NCBI GenBank assembly: GCA_027405735.1
Contig: JAPEHQ010000006.1
Location: forward strand, 1,798,001-1,862,000
Source: Mucor racemosus
Lineage: Eukaryota > Mucoromycota > Mucoromycetes > Mucorales > Mucoraceae
Direction: 5' to 3'
DNA length: 64,000 bases
Program-made: the position numbers and the translations under genes
The notes under the pieces: model-generated
What the model saw: the letters and a program-made list of their open reading frames with translations, nothing else
What the model was told of the DNA's origin: nothing
The model's database searches: none
In this document: piece after piece, positions 34,684-47,519 of the stretch
Position numbering within the stretch: the first letter of the stretch is position 1
Layout of the letters: each line of letters begins with the position of its first letter

Positions 34684-37600
34684 TAATAGGTTCTAGTGAT
34701 GGCCATGTTTATGTTTATTATATTGGAGAGTAAGACTAATACAACTCAATGTAAATCACCTCTAGCGCAATAATTATAAGACTATATTATCATCAAATAA
34801 ACTACCACACAATATTAACATATGTAAATATTTACAGTAATAAGCTTGAATCAAATGGGTACAACATCGTAAATTCTTGAAAAAGCTCTCAAGTATTATA
34901 AAATCTCTTATTTTTAAGACTTACAAGGCTTATAAGCGGAATATTAATTTAGAAAATTATTTTCGTCCAGATCATCAATTTTGACATTTTTTAATTTTTC
35001 TTTTTCTGATTTTGCAAATCTAGAGTTAATTATACTACCAATTATAAAAAACAAAATGTATACACATATGCAGAATTTAGCGCTCTATTTGATCAATAAA
35101 AAATAGCCAACATTTTTATTACAAAATATTACATGAAAATCCTTTAACCAAAATTCGGTTTTTGGGGCAAAAGTACAAATTTTCATTATTTAACATTTAA
35201 TATTAAGCTTTTATAAAATGCGTATTAGCTATAGCTACAATTTTCTCTCACAATGTAGTATATTTAAACGTTGATTTTGGTATCAAAATTTGATTTTTCT
35301 GTTTTTTTATCAAAATCATGAGTGATGGTAAGGATAAAATGAGCCCCAAAAATGTCCGCTACAAAAACTGAATTTTCAGACTGTGCCTGGTTAAATATAT
35401 GAAAAGTTAAAAAAAAAGAAACGTTTTTTTATTTAAAACTTATATATATCATAGTATAAGAGACTTAGCCGTTCAATATTGCTATGCTCAATCACGGCGT
35501 CGCTCTAGGGGCTCGCTTTTGCGATTTTTTAATGAATGTATGATATGACAGACGGTTTTTCTGGTAGAAAAATGTATGTTTCTATTATAGTAACATATAT
35601 TGCCTATTTTACTTAGTTTATAGTTTAGGCGCTGTAATGCTGCTTTTACATTGGTTGAAATGTGCAATTTAGCAGGGGTTTAAATGTGTTAAATAATGTA
35701 AAGCCTTGAAAATCCTTTTTTACGTGTGTTGTTTCTCTCTTTTTATTTTCGTATTCCAACGATATATTCACCATTTGATAAGGCATACCAAACGATCAAG
35801 CTGATATTCTTTTCTTGTATCTGAATGCGCATGCTAACATAAGGGACTAATGACTTTTTAATATAGGTAGCAGTCTATATTAGATAATGATACTTTCATT
35901 TAATCGCCGCATTTTAAGATCAAATATCATTATTTACTACTGGATTATTGAACGTACTTCTTGATGATTACGAGATCGAATCGAAGGTAGTGATATTTAT
36001 ATCTACTCAATAAAATGCTAGAACTGGCTACAAACCCACGAAATGTTTCAGAAAAGCGATGAAATATCAAATGATATAGAAATAAAAAAAAAGAATAACA
36101 CTATGGCTGACCTGTGCTGCACAAGATGATTTCGTTGTGCCCAGGTGGGCTGCACTCCTGCACACTATAACCTGAGCTGCTGTGCCCACTGAATATGGGT
36201 AAAAAGATAACAATTTGATGCACATGGGCACAACAAAAGAAACTGCACACGAGCACAACGAAAAGCCTGAATGTGGAAAATTATAGATCCTGTCCATGTG
36301 CATGACATTAATCCCATGTGTGCATAATAGTAAAATTGCACATAAGCATATCATTATCCCTATTTATGCATAATAATAAACTCTGACCATGAGCATAATA
36401 ATATACTCTGACCGTGAGCATAATGAGCTGACCGTATGAGCACAAATTGGTGTAGACATGAGCGTCGTGCCATTCTCAAATTTCCATTACATTTTTTACT
36501 GGAATCGGTTTTTAAATTACATCTGTTTTTATTAATATAGATTATAGACAATACAATTCAATACGTTGTTGATATAAGCAATACATGCAAAAACCAATAT
36601 ATTTACGATTATCAGCATTTGTATATATTTATAGCTATAATAATGTTTACAGCAACAATGGTTTTTGCTCGAGCATAAACTTAAAGAACACTTACTTGCT
36701 TAAATTTATATGCAAGCCAGATTAAGATTATATATGCTATTCTTTATTACATATAAAATTTAAACAAATTATCCTTCTTTAAAACTTACGATTTTAGCTT
36801 ACGATTGTCAGCTGGGCAAAGAGATTTAGTTTCAGATAGCTACGATCGAAACTATGGTTATTATACAAGACATTATAGGATATTATTTTTTTTATTTCTA
36901 TATCATTTGATATTTCATCGCTTTTCTGAAACATTTCGTGGGTTTGTAGCCAGTTCTAGCATTTTATTGAGTAGATATAAATATCACTACCTTCGATTCG
37001 ATCTCGTAATCATCAAGAAGTACGTTCAATAATCCAGTAGTAAATAATGATATTTGATCTTAAAATGCGGCGATTAAATGAAAGTATCATTATCTAATAT
37101 AGACTGCTACCTATATAAAAAGTCATTAGTCCCTTATGTTAGCATGCGCATTCAGATACAAGAAAAGAATATCAGCTTGATCGTTTGGTATGCCTTATCA
37201 AATGGTGAATATATCGTTGGAATACGAAAATAAAAAGAGAGAAACAACACACGTAAAAAAGATTTTCAAGGCTTTACATTATTTAACACATTTAAACCCC
37301 TGCTAAATTGCACATTTCAACCAATGTAAAAGCAGCATTACAGCGCCTAAACTATAAACTAAGTAAAATAGGCAATATATGTTACTATAATAGAAACATA
37401 CATTTTTCTACCAGAAAAACCGTCTGTCATATCATACATTCATTAAAAAATCGCAAAAGCGAGCCCCTAGAGCGACGCCGTGATTGAGCATAGCAATATT
37501 GAACGGCTAAGTCTCTTATACTATGATATATATAAGTTTTAAATAAAAAAACGTTTCTTTTTTTTTAACTTTTCATATATTTAACCAGGCACAGTCTGAA

Positions 37601-38290
37601 AATTCAGTTTTTGTAGCGGACATTTTTGGGGCTCATTTTATCCTTACCATCACTCATGATTTTGATAAAAAAACAGAAAAATCAAATTTTGATACCAAAA
37701 TCAACGTTTAAATATACTACATTGTGAGAGAAAATTGTAGCTATAGCTAATACGCATTTTATAAAAGCTTAATATTAAATGTTAAATAATGAAAATTTGT
37801 ACTTTTGCCCCAAAAACCGAATTTTGGTTAAAGGATTTTCATGTAATATTTTGTAATAAAAATGTTGGCTATTTTTTATTGATCAAATAGAGCGCTAAAT
37901 TCTGCATATGTGTATACATTTTGTTTTTATAATTGGTAGTATAATTAACTCTAGATTTGCAAAATCAGAAAAAGAAAAATTAAAAAATGTCAAAATTGAT
38001 GATCTGGACGAAAATAATTTTCTAAATTAATATTCCGCTTATAAGCCTTGTAAGTCTTAAAAATAAGAGATTTTATAATACTTGAGAGCTTTTTCAAGAA
38101 TTTACGATGTTGTACCCATTTGATTCAAGCTTATTACTGTAAATATTTACATATGTTAATATTGTGTGGTAGTTTATTTGATGATAATATAGTCTTATAA
38201 TTATTGCGCTAGAGGTGATTTACATTGAGTTGTATTAGTCTTACTCTCCAATATAATAAACATAAACATGGCCATCACTAGAACCTATTA

Positions 38291-38473
38291 TTGTCGCCTT
38301 TTTATCCTCTTTGTCCCAAGCCAATTTATTCAATGCTTTTAAACCCTTTTAAAAATCCTGAGGCAAGCACAACATGTTGGTCCTGTAGTTTCTATCCATC
38401 AAAATATTGCGATTTCCACCACTACACAATGAATGTACTGTTTATCTATCTTGACCTCGATGTAAATTGTTGA
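38291..38473 (+). other. Conserved short ORF, right arm of the palindrome
   Basis: A mirror of 34501-34683. The frame starts at an upstream ATG and contains a second ATG at 38333 that matches the start of the older copy. Same unknown Cys-containing peptide. Confidence 0.3.
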
Positions 38474-38935
38474 ATATCAGTTTTTTACCAGTTGTATTTT
38501 CTCTGATTTATTAATGTTCAGTAATATTGAACGATAATTTGTATCATTGCCAAAAAAAAAAAAGAATAAATGCTCCAATAGTTTTCTGTATATCAAATTA
38601 TGCGATTTAGTAGCAATGATTGCACTTAACTATGATTTTTGAACCTATTGATGCTAACCAGAATAATTAGTACTTTCATTCAAAAGTAAGCTCTGCTTTA
38701 TATATTTACATTCACCCATTCAATAAATGGCATTGCATTTATTATCCGTTATACCAATCAACCAATATTATCTTGATCCAATACATTTGACAATTAAATG
38801 CCAAAATTACACTTGAGCCGCCAGGTATCGCCACAAAAAAATCTCGTACAGGTTGACGAAGCATCACAATTTGCATCATTTTTTTGTGTTCATATAGGCC
38901 TGAGCTCTCTCATCCAAACACATTTAGCGCAGCAT

Positions 38936-39215
38936 TGAAACAAGGCAACTCACAAGCTTTGTAAGCATGGTTAAATTATAATTGATCCATTTCAATCCAT
39001 CAATTGCTATCAAACAGATCTAATGGTTCAATATTGTCTTAAATTACATCTCAGAATCTCAATGTCAAATCAATATAATAGGCCATACGTTTACTGTATA
39101 TCTAAATAAACGATATTTTATTCTTATTATACAGTTGAAGAACTGATTCATTACTCATTTTCTTTTAATTGTATTCTTTTTTAAGTGTTATTTATCAAAC
39201 CTAAAAATATACGGC
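38936..39215 (-). repeat. Paralogue of 5090-5880 with an empty MITE site
   Basis: It matches 5880-5706 and then 5208-5090 in reverse orientation, missing exactly the MITE at 5210-5704. One TA (39103-39104) marks the unoccupied site. It abuts the right end of the giant palindrome. Confidence 0.8.
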
Positions 39216-39491
39216 AAAGTTAAAATTAGATTGTTGCGTTCACAAGCCTGTGTACATTCCTTGGTTACGATTACGACAAAGATTGATGTGATAAGTTTTA
39301 CATTGCTGTGTATTATGTTATAAAGCTCAGTTTATACTGTACGTATCGAGGAATGTGGAACTGGTGTGTGTCATCTAGACTTGATTGGATATATATATGT
39401 ATTTAAATAGGCTCATTTTAGACTAGTCATATAATTAGAGAATGTGAATATAAAAAAAGATGTTTTGATCTTATAATAAAGTTCTTTAGTT

Positions 39492-39600
39492 TTAATGTGC
39501 TCTTTCATTTGATAGCAGTTTTTCTTTATTTTTAATAGATGATTTAGTACATGTTTTAGCTTCTAAATTAATATAATCTCCTGGCGTAAAATCAAAGCGC
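39492..39600 (-). pseudogene. Possible 3' exon fragment
   Basis: A frame reading RERFDFTPGDYINLEAKTC through to a stop, preceded by a TA microsatellite (39608-39634) that would have to contain the acceptor. It looks more like protein than its surroundings but cannot be joined to other exons. No family assigned. Confidence 0.2.
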
Positions 39601-40038
39601 TCTCGGATATATATATATATATATATGTATATAGTATACGTATACTGTTGGTAAATATTTTTCTTCATAGTGTATATAACAATCAAGCAAATTTGCGTAA
39701 TTTTTTTGATGAAACTGCGTGGTGGGGTTATAGAAAATACATCAATACATAGTATATATTCTGTGCAGTCTACGTTTTTTTTTAATACTGTCAATGGTTT
39801 TATAAGTGCTTAGTTGTATTATTCAATACTTTTTTGTATCATCAGAACAAAAAATAGGAAATAATAAATAGATGGATAAAACAATTAATTTCAATCTTGT
39901 AATTTTTATTATGCAATATAAAGAATCCAAGAAAAAACAAATCAAGTAAAAAATTGTGGATCGATATTATAAACGATGAAATGCTCCAAGATGGAGGAAA
40001 AGTAACTTTTGATATAATTGGTTTAATGGAGTAGATAG

Positions 40039-40140
40039 TTAGCCGTTCAAAATAACGTTTCCAGCAACACCACGAGGAGGTCTATCTACATGTTGCCATT
40101 TGACTTTATAGTTTGTATACCACCATACTATAAAGTGATA
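40039..40140 (-). pseudogene. Possible terminal exon of an unidentified gene
   Basis: After a good acceptor (GATTTTAG at 40141-40148) a 33-residue frame reads YHFIVWWYTNYKVKWQHVDR then PPRGVAGNVILNG and a stop. A polyadenylation-like AATAAAA lies downstream on the minus strand. No upstream exon could be recognised, since sequence past 40400 is repeat. It may be the remnant of a gene cut off by the repeat expansion. Confidence 0.3.
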
Positions 40141-40679
40141 CTAAAATCAAGCAGATGCTATGAAATCAATACGACTCCGATTGCCAGAAAGGGCTATAGT
40201 TTCCAGCCGGTTACCGTGAAAGAAGACTATAAGACCCTAAAAGGGGGAGAGGTCGCAAGTCCACGAATGGAGAGCAACCAGGTTAAATTGACTCAGGATT
40301 ACCGATTGTACAAAAACAAACAACTGAGTATAATAACCAAATTTACTAAGATAGCATCAAAACAGATACTATCCCAATAAAGGTGGTAAAAGTTATCGCT
40401 TTTTTTCGATCAAATCATTTTGATTCTTAAACCTACGTAAGGTGTATCAAAAATCAGATAACGAAAAGATGCTTTAACTTCTAGATGGAATAAAGTAAAA
40501 ACAAAGACAAGACCAGAGAGATGATACGACCAGAGAGACAAGACCAGAGACATTAGATTGGAGACGTTATACAGTATCAAAAAAAACCCTCAAAATTATA
40601 AAAAAGATACCAAATTAAGATCAGACGTTGACGATACTTTTTAAATTTTCAATAATATACCTTTTTTATAAATTGAAAC

Positions 40680-41860
40680 CACAAGTTAAAGAGATGAGAC
40701 AAAAAGCACACGAATTGAGGCCCGATGGGGATGAATTGAGACTAGATAAATATAAAGTAAGACCAGATGAGCATTAATTGAAAAACTGATGAACATAAAA
40801 GAGCATACCTTTATACCAAAAGAGCATAGATTGAGACCAGTTAAAAAAGATAAAATAAGACCAGATAAACATGAATTTTGACCACATCAGGATAACTTGA
40901 AAACAGATGAGTATAAATTGAGACCAGATACAAATGGATGGAGACCAAACCAGAATAAATTGAATCCAGGTAAAAATAAATTGAGAACAGACTTGAAACT
41001 TGAATGAACCAAGATTAACTGTGAATAAATAGAAATCAGATGAGCAAGAATTAAAATAGACCAGATGTAAACCACTTCATACCAGAGAAAAATTAATGGA
41101 GTTGAGACGAGCATAAATAATGGAGAACAGATAAACATGAATGGAGGCCAGACGAGCAAAACTAAAGACGAGATAAGAATAAAATGAGATAATATACTGA
41201 TGAAATGGGATCAGAAATGCATGAATACAGACCCGATGTGCATGGAAATAAAGACTATATGTTGACAAAGGCAGAACGGATGTGAATTAAGTGAGACCAG
41301 AAGTGCATAAATAAAAACCAGATATTGATAAACCTATACTATATAAAAATACTGTAAATTGAGACTAACAGTGCATAAATGAAAACCAGATGTTAAAAAA
41401 CGATACCAGATGTGCATACATTGAAACCAGGTAAGCATGTAATGAGACCAGATGAAACCAGAAAGACGAGATGCTAATGATACGATACAAGATGCGCATT
41501 AATTCAAATGAGGAGCGCATGAAAGAAAACCAGATGTGCATAAACCTAAACCAGATAACTATGAATTGAAACCATATAAGCATTAAATTGAAACCAAATA
41601 AGCATGAGTTCAAACCAGATAAGCACAAGTTGAAACCAGAAGAGCATGTATTGAGACCAGATGAGCATGAGATGAGACTAGGAGAGCATGTTATGAGACC
41701 AGATAAACATGGAGTAAAACCAGAAATACTTGAAGAAGGACCAAACATTGATAAATTGAGACTGAAAGTACATGAATGGAGATCTGATGAGCATAAAATG
41801 AGACTATATAAACCTGAGTTGAGACCAGAAGTAAATTAATCGAAACCAGATATTGCTTGA
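40680..41860 (+). repeat. Degenerate 24-bp minisatellite
   Basis: The unit is roughly AATTGAGACCAGATGAGCAT plus four bases, repeated dozens of times with substitutions and indels. Because 24 is divisible by three, both strands show open frames of eight-residue repeats. On the plus strand the clearest is 41588-41839 (KPDKHKLKPEEHVLRPDEHE); on the minus strand 41365-41748. No coding signals beyond the periodicity; weaker repeats extend to about 42350. Confidence 0.85.
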
Positions 41861-42362
41861 ATGACATAGGATATCCAGAATACTACCAGATATAGTGAGG
41901 AACCGAGACAAGACATACACAAAAAGGCACCACCACGCAATTAAAAAATTTAGGGCAGTGGGAATGGAGAATCAAGGATCATGTAAGTCAAACAGAAACC
42001 AGATAAAGCACGACGTCAGATAGAACCACATAGAGTAGGCCAAAACTTGATACAGGATATGAAAAACCAGATGTTGGCTGAAACGGACGAGGTGAATGAA
42101 CATAGAGAGACAGCAGCATTAAAAACCAAGAAACAAAATAATAGCATATATAGAGAAACCAGATACCAGAAAAGCCATAGTAGGAGAGACAGATAGAATA
42201 AAAGGAAAGGCAAACCTAAATAAAAAGACAATGTTAACATAACGTTACCAGGTATTGAAAGAGGATAACCATATATTACAGAAAGAGACCAGATTTGCGT
42301 ATGATAGACCACATTGCTCAGTAACGATAACAAATGTTGCAGAAACGAGACCAGAGATATGC

Positions 42363-44046
42363 TAAAAAAGGTGCTGGATCTCTGAGAAGAGAGGTAAATA
42401 TTGCAGAAAAACGATTATCGAATATATCCAAAAAAAAAAGAAGATTAGATTAGAAGTAGAATATATTACGTTTTAGAAACATACCAGAAAGATCAGACCT
42501 TGCAAAAAAGAGAGGTGCAATAGCAGAATTGAGGCATCAGCTATTAATTCCAATCATTTCGACTCTTAAACCCTGGCTATGGGTGTGCCAAAATGAGATA
42601 GCCAATAGCTGATAGCTCAATAGCTACCAACTGTTAGCTCAAATCATTTCGACTCTTAAACCCTGGCCATGGGTGTGCCAAAAATCAGATAGCCAATAGC
42701 TGATAGCTCAATAGATACCAACTGTTCGTTCAAATTATTTCGACTCTTAAACCTTGGTCAAGGGTGTGCCAAAATCAGATAACAAACAGCTGATAACCGC
42801 AGGTAAACAATCCAAAGAACCAAACGCAGATAGAATAAACCCTGTACCAGGATGAGCTAAAAGAAAGTTAAACAAGAGCAGCTTACTTGTTTTTCTTTTA
42901 CTCAAACCTAAAATACTAGAAAAGTTTATGATAGAAGCTTCGTTAAAATTTCACGCACCAGACGTTACTTTAACGTCGAAACTCCCACCTAACCTTCAGC
43001 AGCTACGTATAAAACTTTATCTTGCGAGATACTATAGTAGACCTTAGCCAACGGATAAGGCACGTACAACATAGACTCGTGATTCCACCAAACCATAAGG
43101 TTTTGCTTCATCAAATTTACCTGGTTGTCAAAAAAAAACAAAAAAAAACAGGGGGCCATCGTGTTTTTGAATAAACCCTAAAATTTGAGTTCCATTGATG
43201 ACGTCTTCAAAATTTTGTGTAATTTGATTGAAATGCTGTTTATAAACTTGAACCACACTGTAAATACAATCATCTGTGTTATAGAAATTATTGTTTTAGA
43301 GAGCGGTATATATTAGCAATTTTATTTCGGGAGAGAAATTAATGGCCTATAGAGGCAAGATACATCTATTTTGAAAATTTAACTGAATTTGACTCAATAT
43401 TGGGCGAGAAGTTTTGAAAATTATCCGAGAACCATCTGAGACCATCCAAAATTCAAGTGGCAACAAAACCGTATCCTGAGGAAATTCGATCCAAGTAACT
43501 TCCAAATTTGCACGAGAGTTTGGTATGCATCATCTTCCACGTAATGATGTTGCTTGAATAATGGCAACTTCCACAACCTACTGTGTGTTGAGAAATAATC
43601 GCCGAAGTGCACCTATATTTTGTTGCACACTTTTATTGAAAACAATTTAAATAAGGCACCTATAAATACTGATCCAAGTAAGCTGCGACTCCACATGGAC
43701 ATATATATGAATATTCATTAAAAGCATTTCAGATACAGTGTCAGCTTCCATGGGCTATTGTGCATTCGATAGGTTTGAACAACAAGTTGGTTATCTTCTA
43801 TTTATGCCTTGTATGAAGGTCAGTAAGCTCACTCGCTCTCGACGGATATGGATCCAAATGACCTCCCGTTGTAGTAGCAGGTACTTTTAATGTTGATGAT
43901 CAACAGAATTGTAAAAGGTTTAGCCGCCTGAGTTGCTGTGGAAATGGAGAAATAAAAATTCATAGGTGTACAAAGGTATAAATACTTTTAGTGTTGCCAA
44001 ACAGGTTGTTGTCGTTGTTCCCATTTGGTCTCCGAAAGAAGAACAC
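42363..44046 (+). repeat. Direct duplication, unit 1
   Basis: Essentially identical to 45259-47127 apart from single-base indels and the number of 91-bp VNTR units (three here, five there). It contains the VNTR, a poly-A patch, and at its right end the minus-strand TG-x-H-x-DPY decayed ORF. No confident gene. It may be an assembly duplication. Confidence 0.85.
42551..42800 (+). repeat. 91-bp VNTR, three units
   Basis: Each unit begins CAAATCATTTCGACTCTTAA and carries CATGGGTGTGCCAAAAATCA and then GATAGCTCAATAGCTACC. The last unit is diverged and partial. A single older relative lies at about 40408-40460. Confidence 0.92.
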
Positions 44047-45258
44047 GACTTGAAACTTGAAAACCAAATTAACTTAAATAAATAGATCTCATTAAGCAAG
44101 AATGTTGAATCAGATGTAAACCACTTCATACCAGAGAAAAATTAATGGAGTTGAGTAAATTGACTAAAAAACTTGAATCATTGCTCACTCATCAAGGCTG
44201 CCTGATCTGCATAAAAATTTTTACTATGAAATCCATGCAGAAATGCATGATGACCCGATGTGCATGGAAATAAAGTATATGTTGACAAAGGCAGAACGGA
44301 TGAATTAAGTGATACCAGAAGTGCAAAAATAAAAAGAGATATTATAAACCTATAATATGAACTGAAATTGAGACTAACAGTGCATAAGAATTGAAAACCG
44401 ATTATAAAAATTAAGCACGTAAATCAAGGTGCTAATTTTTTGAAACGCAAAACGACAGATGCAACCGAAAGCTATTCTGAATTTTTTGTTTTAGCAAAAA
44501 TATGCATTTTTCGCCGAGATAATTGAAATAATATTTCATATTATACAGCTTAAGCCAAATAACTGAGTTCAAACCAGATAAGCACAAGTTGAAACCAGAA
44601 ATGTATTGAGAAGATGATGAGATGAGACTAAGAGCATGTTATGAGACCAGATAAACATGGACTAAAAAGAAAGTTGAAGAAGGACCAAACATTGAAAATG
44701 AGACTGAAAGTACATGAATGGAGATCTGATGAGCATAAAATGATATAAAACCGAGACAAAGTATTAATCAAACCAAATATTGCTTGAATGACATAGCAAT
44801 CCAAATACTACCAGATATAGTGAAACCGAGACAAGACATCACAAAAAGGCAACCACGCAATTAAAAATTTAGGGCAGTGGGAATGGAGATCAAGGATCAT
44901 GTAAGTCATACAGAAACCAGATAAAGCACGACGTGATGAACCACATAGAGTGGCCAAAACTTGATACAGGAGAGAAAAACCAGATGTTGGCTGAAAAAGG
45001 TGAATGAACATAGAGAGACAGCAGATTAAAAACCAAGAAACACAAGGGGAGCATATAGAGAAACCAGAACCGAGGCCATAGTAGGAGAGACAGATAGAAT
45101 AAAAGGAAAGGCAAACCTAAATAAAAAACAATGTTAAAAGAACGTTACCAGGTATTGAAAGAGGATAACCATATTTACAGAAAGAGACCAGATTTGCGTA
45201 TGATAGACCACATTGCTCAGTAACGATAACAAATGTTGCAGAAACGAGACCAGATATG
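44047..45258 (+). other. Blended junction between duplication units
   Basis: Read closely, this stretch alternates short words from 40990-42362 and, over its first ~550 bp, from 47128-47640, and it omits many 1-12 base pieces of the former. For example, GAACACGACTTGAAACTTGA joins the start of one source to the other. A partial R1 piece (44400-44565) is likewise mixed. This is what a consensus of mis-stacked reads looks like, rather than evolved DNA. Confidence 0.65.
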
Positions 45259-47127
45259 CTAAAAAAGGTGCTGGATCTCTGAGAAGAGAGGTAAATATTG
45301 CAGAAAAACGATTATCGAATATATCCAAAAAAAAAAGAAGATTAGATTAGAAGTAGAATATATTACGTTTTAGAAACATACCAGAAAGATCAGACCTTGC
45401 AAAAAAGAGAGGTGCAATAGCAGAATTGAGGCATCAGCTATTAATTCCAATCATTTCGACTCTTAAACCCTGGCTATGGGTGTGCCAAAATGAGATAGCC
45501 AATAGCTGATAGCTCAATAGCTACCAACTGTTAGCTCAAATCATTTCGACTCTTAAACCCTGGCCATGGGTGTGCCAAAAATCAGATAGCCAATAGCTGA
45601 TAGCTCAATAGCTACCAACTGTTCGTTCAAATCATTTCGACTCTTAAACCCTAGCCATGGGTGTGCCAAAAATCAAATAGCCAATAGCTGATAGCTCAAT
45701 AGCTACCAACTGTTAGCTCAAATCATTTCGACTCTTAAACCCTGGCCATGGGTGTGCCAAAAATCAGATAGCCAATAGCTGATAGCTCAATAGATACCAA
45801 CTGTTCGTTCAAATTATTTCGACTCTTAAACCTTGGTCAAGGGTGTGCCAAAAATCAGATAACAAACAGCTGATAACCGCAGGTAAACAATCCAAAGAAC
45901 CAAACGCAGATAGAATAAACCCTGTACCAGGATGAGCTAAAAGAAAGTTAAACAAGAGCAGCTTACTTGTTTTTCTTTTACTCAAACCTAAAATACTAGA
46001 AAAGTTTATGATAGAAGCTTCGTTAAAATTTCACGCACCAGACGTTACTTTAACGTCGAAACTCCCACCTAACCTTCAGCAGCTACGTATAAAACTTTAT
46101 CTTGCGAGATACTATAGTAGACCTTAGCCAACGGATAAGGCACGTACAACATAGACTCGTGATTCCACCAAACCATAAGGTTTTGCTTCATCAAATTTAC
46201 CTGGTTGTCAAAAAAAAACAAAAAAAAACAGGGGGCCATCGTGTTTTTGAATAAACCCTAAAATTTGAGTTCCATTGATGACGTCTTCAAAATTTTGTGT
46301 AATTTGATTGAAATGCTGTTTATAAACTTGAACCACACTGTAAATACAATCATCTGTGTTATAGAAATTATTGTTTTAGAGAGCGGTATATATTAGCAAT
46401 TTTATTTCGGGAGAGAAATTAATGGCCTATAGAGGCAAGATACATCTATTTTGAAAATTTAACTGAATTTGACTCAATATTGGGCGAGAAGTTTTGAAAA
46501 TTATCCGAGAACCATCTGAGACCATCCAAAATTCAAGTGGCAACAAAACCGTATCCTGAGGAAATTCGATCCAAGTAACTTCCAAATTTGCACGAGAGTT
46601 TGGTATGCATCATCTTCCACGTAATGATGTTGCTTGAATAATGGCAACTTCCACAACCTACTGTGTGTTGAGAAAATAATCGCCGAAGTGCACCTATATT
46701 TTGTTGCACACTTTTATTGAAAACAATTTAAATAAGGCACCTATAAATACTGATCCAAGTAAGCTGCGACTCCACATGGACATATATATGAATATTCATT
46801 AAAAGCATTTCAGATACAGTGTCAGCTTCCATGGGCTATTGTGCATTCGATAGGTTTGAACAACAAGTTGGTTATCTTCTATTTATGCCTTGTATGAAGG
46901 TCAGTAAGCTCACTCGCTCTCGACGGATATGGATCCAAATGACCTCCCGTTGTAGTAGCAGGTACTTTTAATGTTGATGATCAACAGAATTGTAAAAGGT
47001 TTAGCCGCCTGAGTTGCTGTGGAAATGGAGAAATAAAAATTCATAGGTGTACAAAGGTATAAATACTTTTAGTGTTGCCAAACAGGTTGTTGTCGTTGTT
47101 CCCATTTGGTCTCCGAAAGAAGAACAC
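45259..47127 (+). repeat. Direct duplication, unit 2
   Basis: The second near-identical copy of 42363-44046. It flows on the right into sequence not present after unit 1 in clean form (47128-47520), then into R1 copy B. Confidence 0.85.
45448..45880 (+). repeat. 91-bp VNTR, five units
   Basis: Units start at about 45448, 45538, 45629, 45720 and 45811; the same sequence as 42551-42800 with two more units in the middle. Confidence 0.93.
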
Positions 47128-47519
47128 GGGCAGAACTCTTTCAAACCCCAAATTTTAAATTGATATATCTCATTAATAAAGCAATTTTGTTGAATCAGAG
47201 TAACTCACATCTGCTTTAAAACATTGATATACTTTAGTAAATTGACTAAAAAACTTTGATCTCATTGCTCTACTCATCTAGGCTGCCTGATCTGCACAAA
47301 AATTTTTACTCTGCCCATCCATGCAGATCATTATGCCCATGGGAAGCATAGTTCGGTCGTAGTATTCTGTCTATGATTTACTGATATCTGTCCAAAAATA
47401 AAAAGAGTTAGTATCAGGATATAAGTGAACTGAGCATTGGCCTAACGTTGGCCAAGAATTGGTCTAAAACCGATTATAAAAAATTAAGCACGTAAATCAA
47501 GGTGCTAATTTTTTGTATT

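Larger units (their letters stand above)
34045..38925. mobile_element. 4.9-kb palindromic (foldback-like) element
   Basis: The left arm 34045-36095 and right arm 36880-38925 are reverse complements over about 2.05 kb with only scattered differences; an asymmetric 785-bp spacer lies between. The termini read GAGAGAGCTCAGGCC and GGCCTGAGCTCTCTC. A diverged half copy (spacer plus right arm) occupies 1-3456. The spacer contains degenerate GTGCATAATA/GAGCATAATGAGC words (36280-36460). No transposase is present; the only notable ORF occurs once in each arm. No convincing target duplication was found. The near-identity of the arms implies recent origin or ongoing gene conversion. Confidence 0.85.

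Noticed and set aside
34045..38925. Palindrome as a missed-adapter sequencing artefact
   Set aside because: A unique asymmetric spacer separates the arms, and an independent diverged copy exists at 1-3456; artefacts of that kind have no spacer.
40090..40380. 96-aa plus-strand ORF
   Set aside because: It overlaps the better-supported minus terminal exon and shows no family resemblance.
41365..41839. 127-aa minus and 83-aa plus ORFs as genes
   Set aside because: Both come from the same 24-bp repeat, with a period divisible by three that keeps both strands open; there is no start context or splice evidence.
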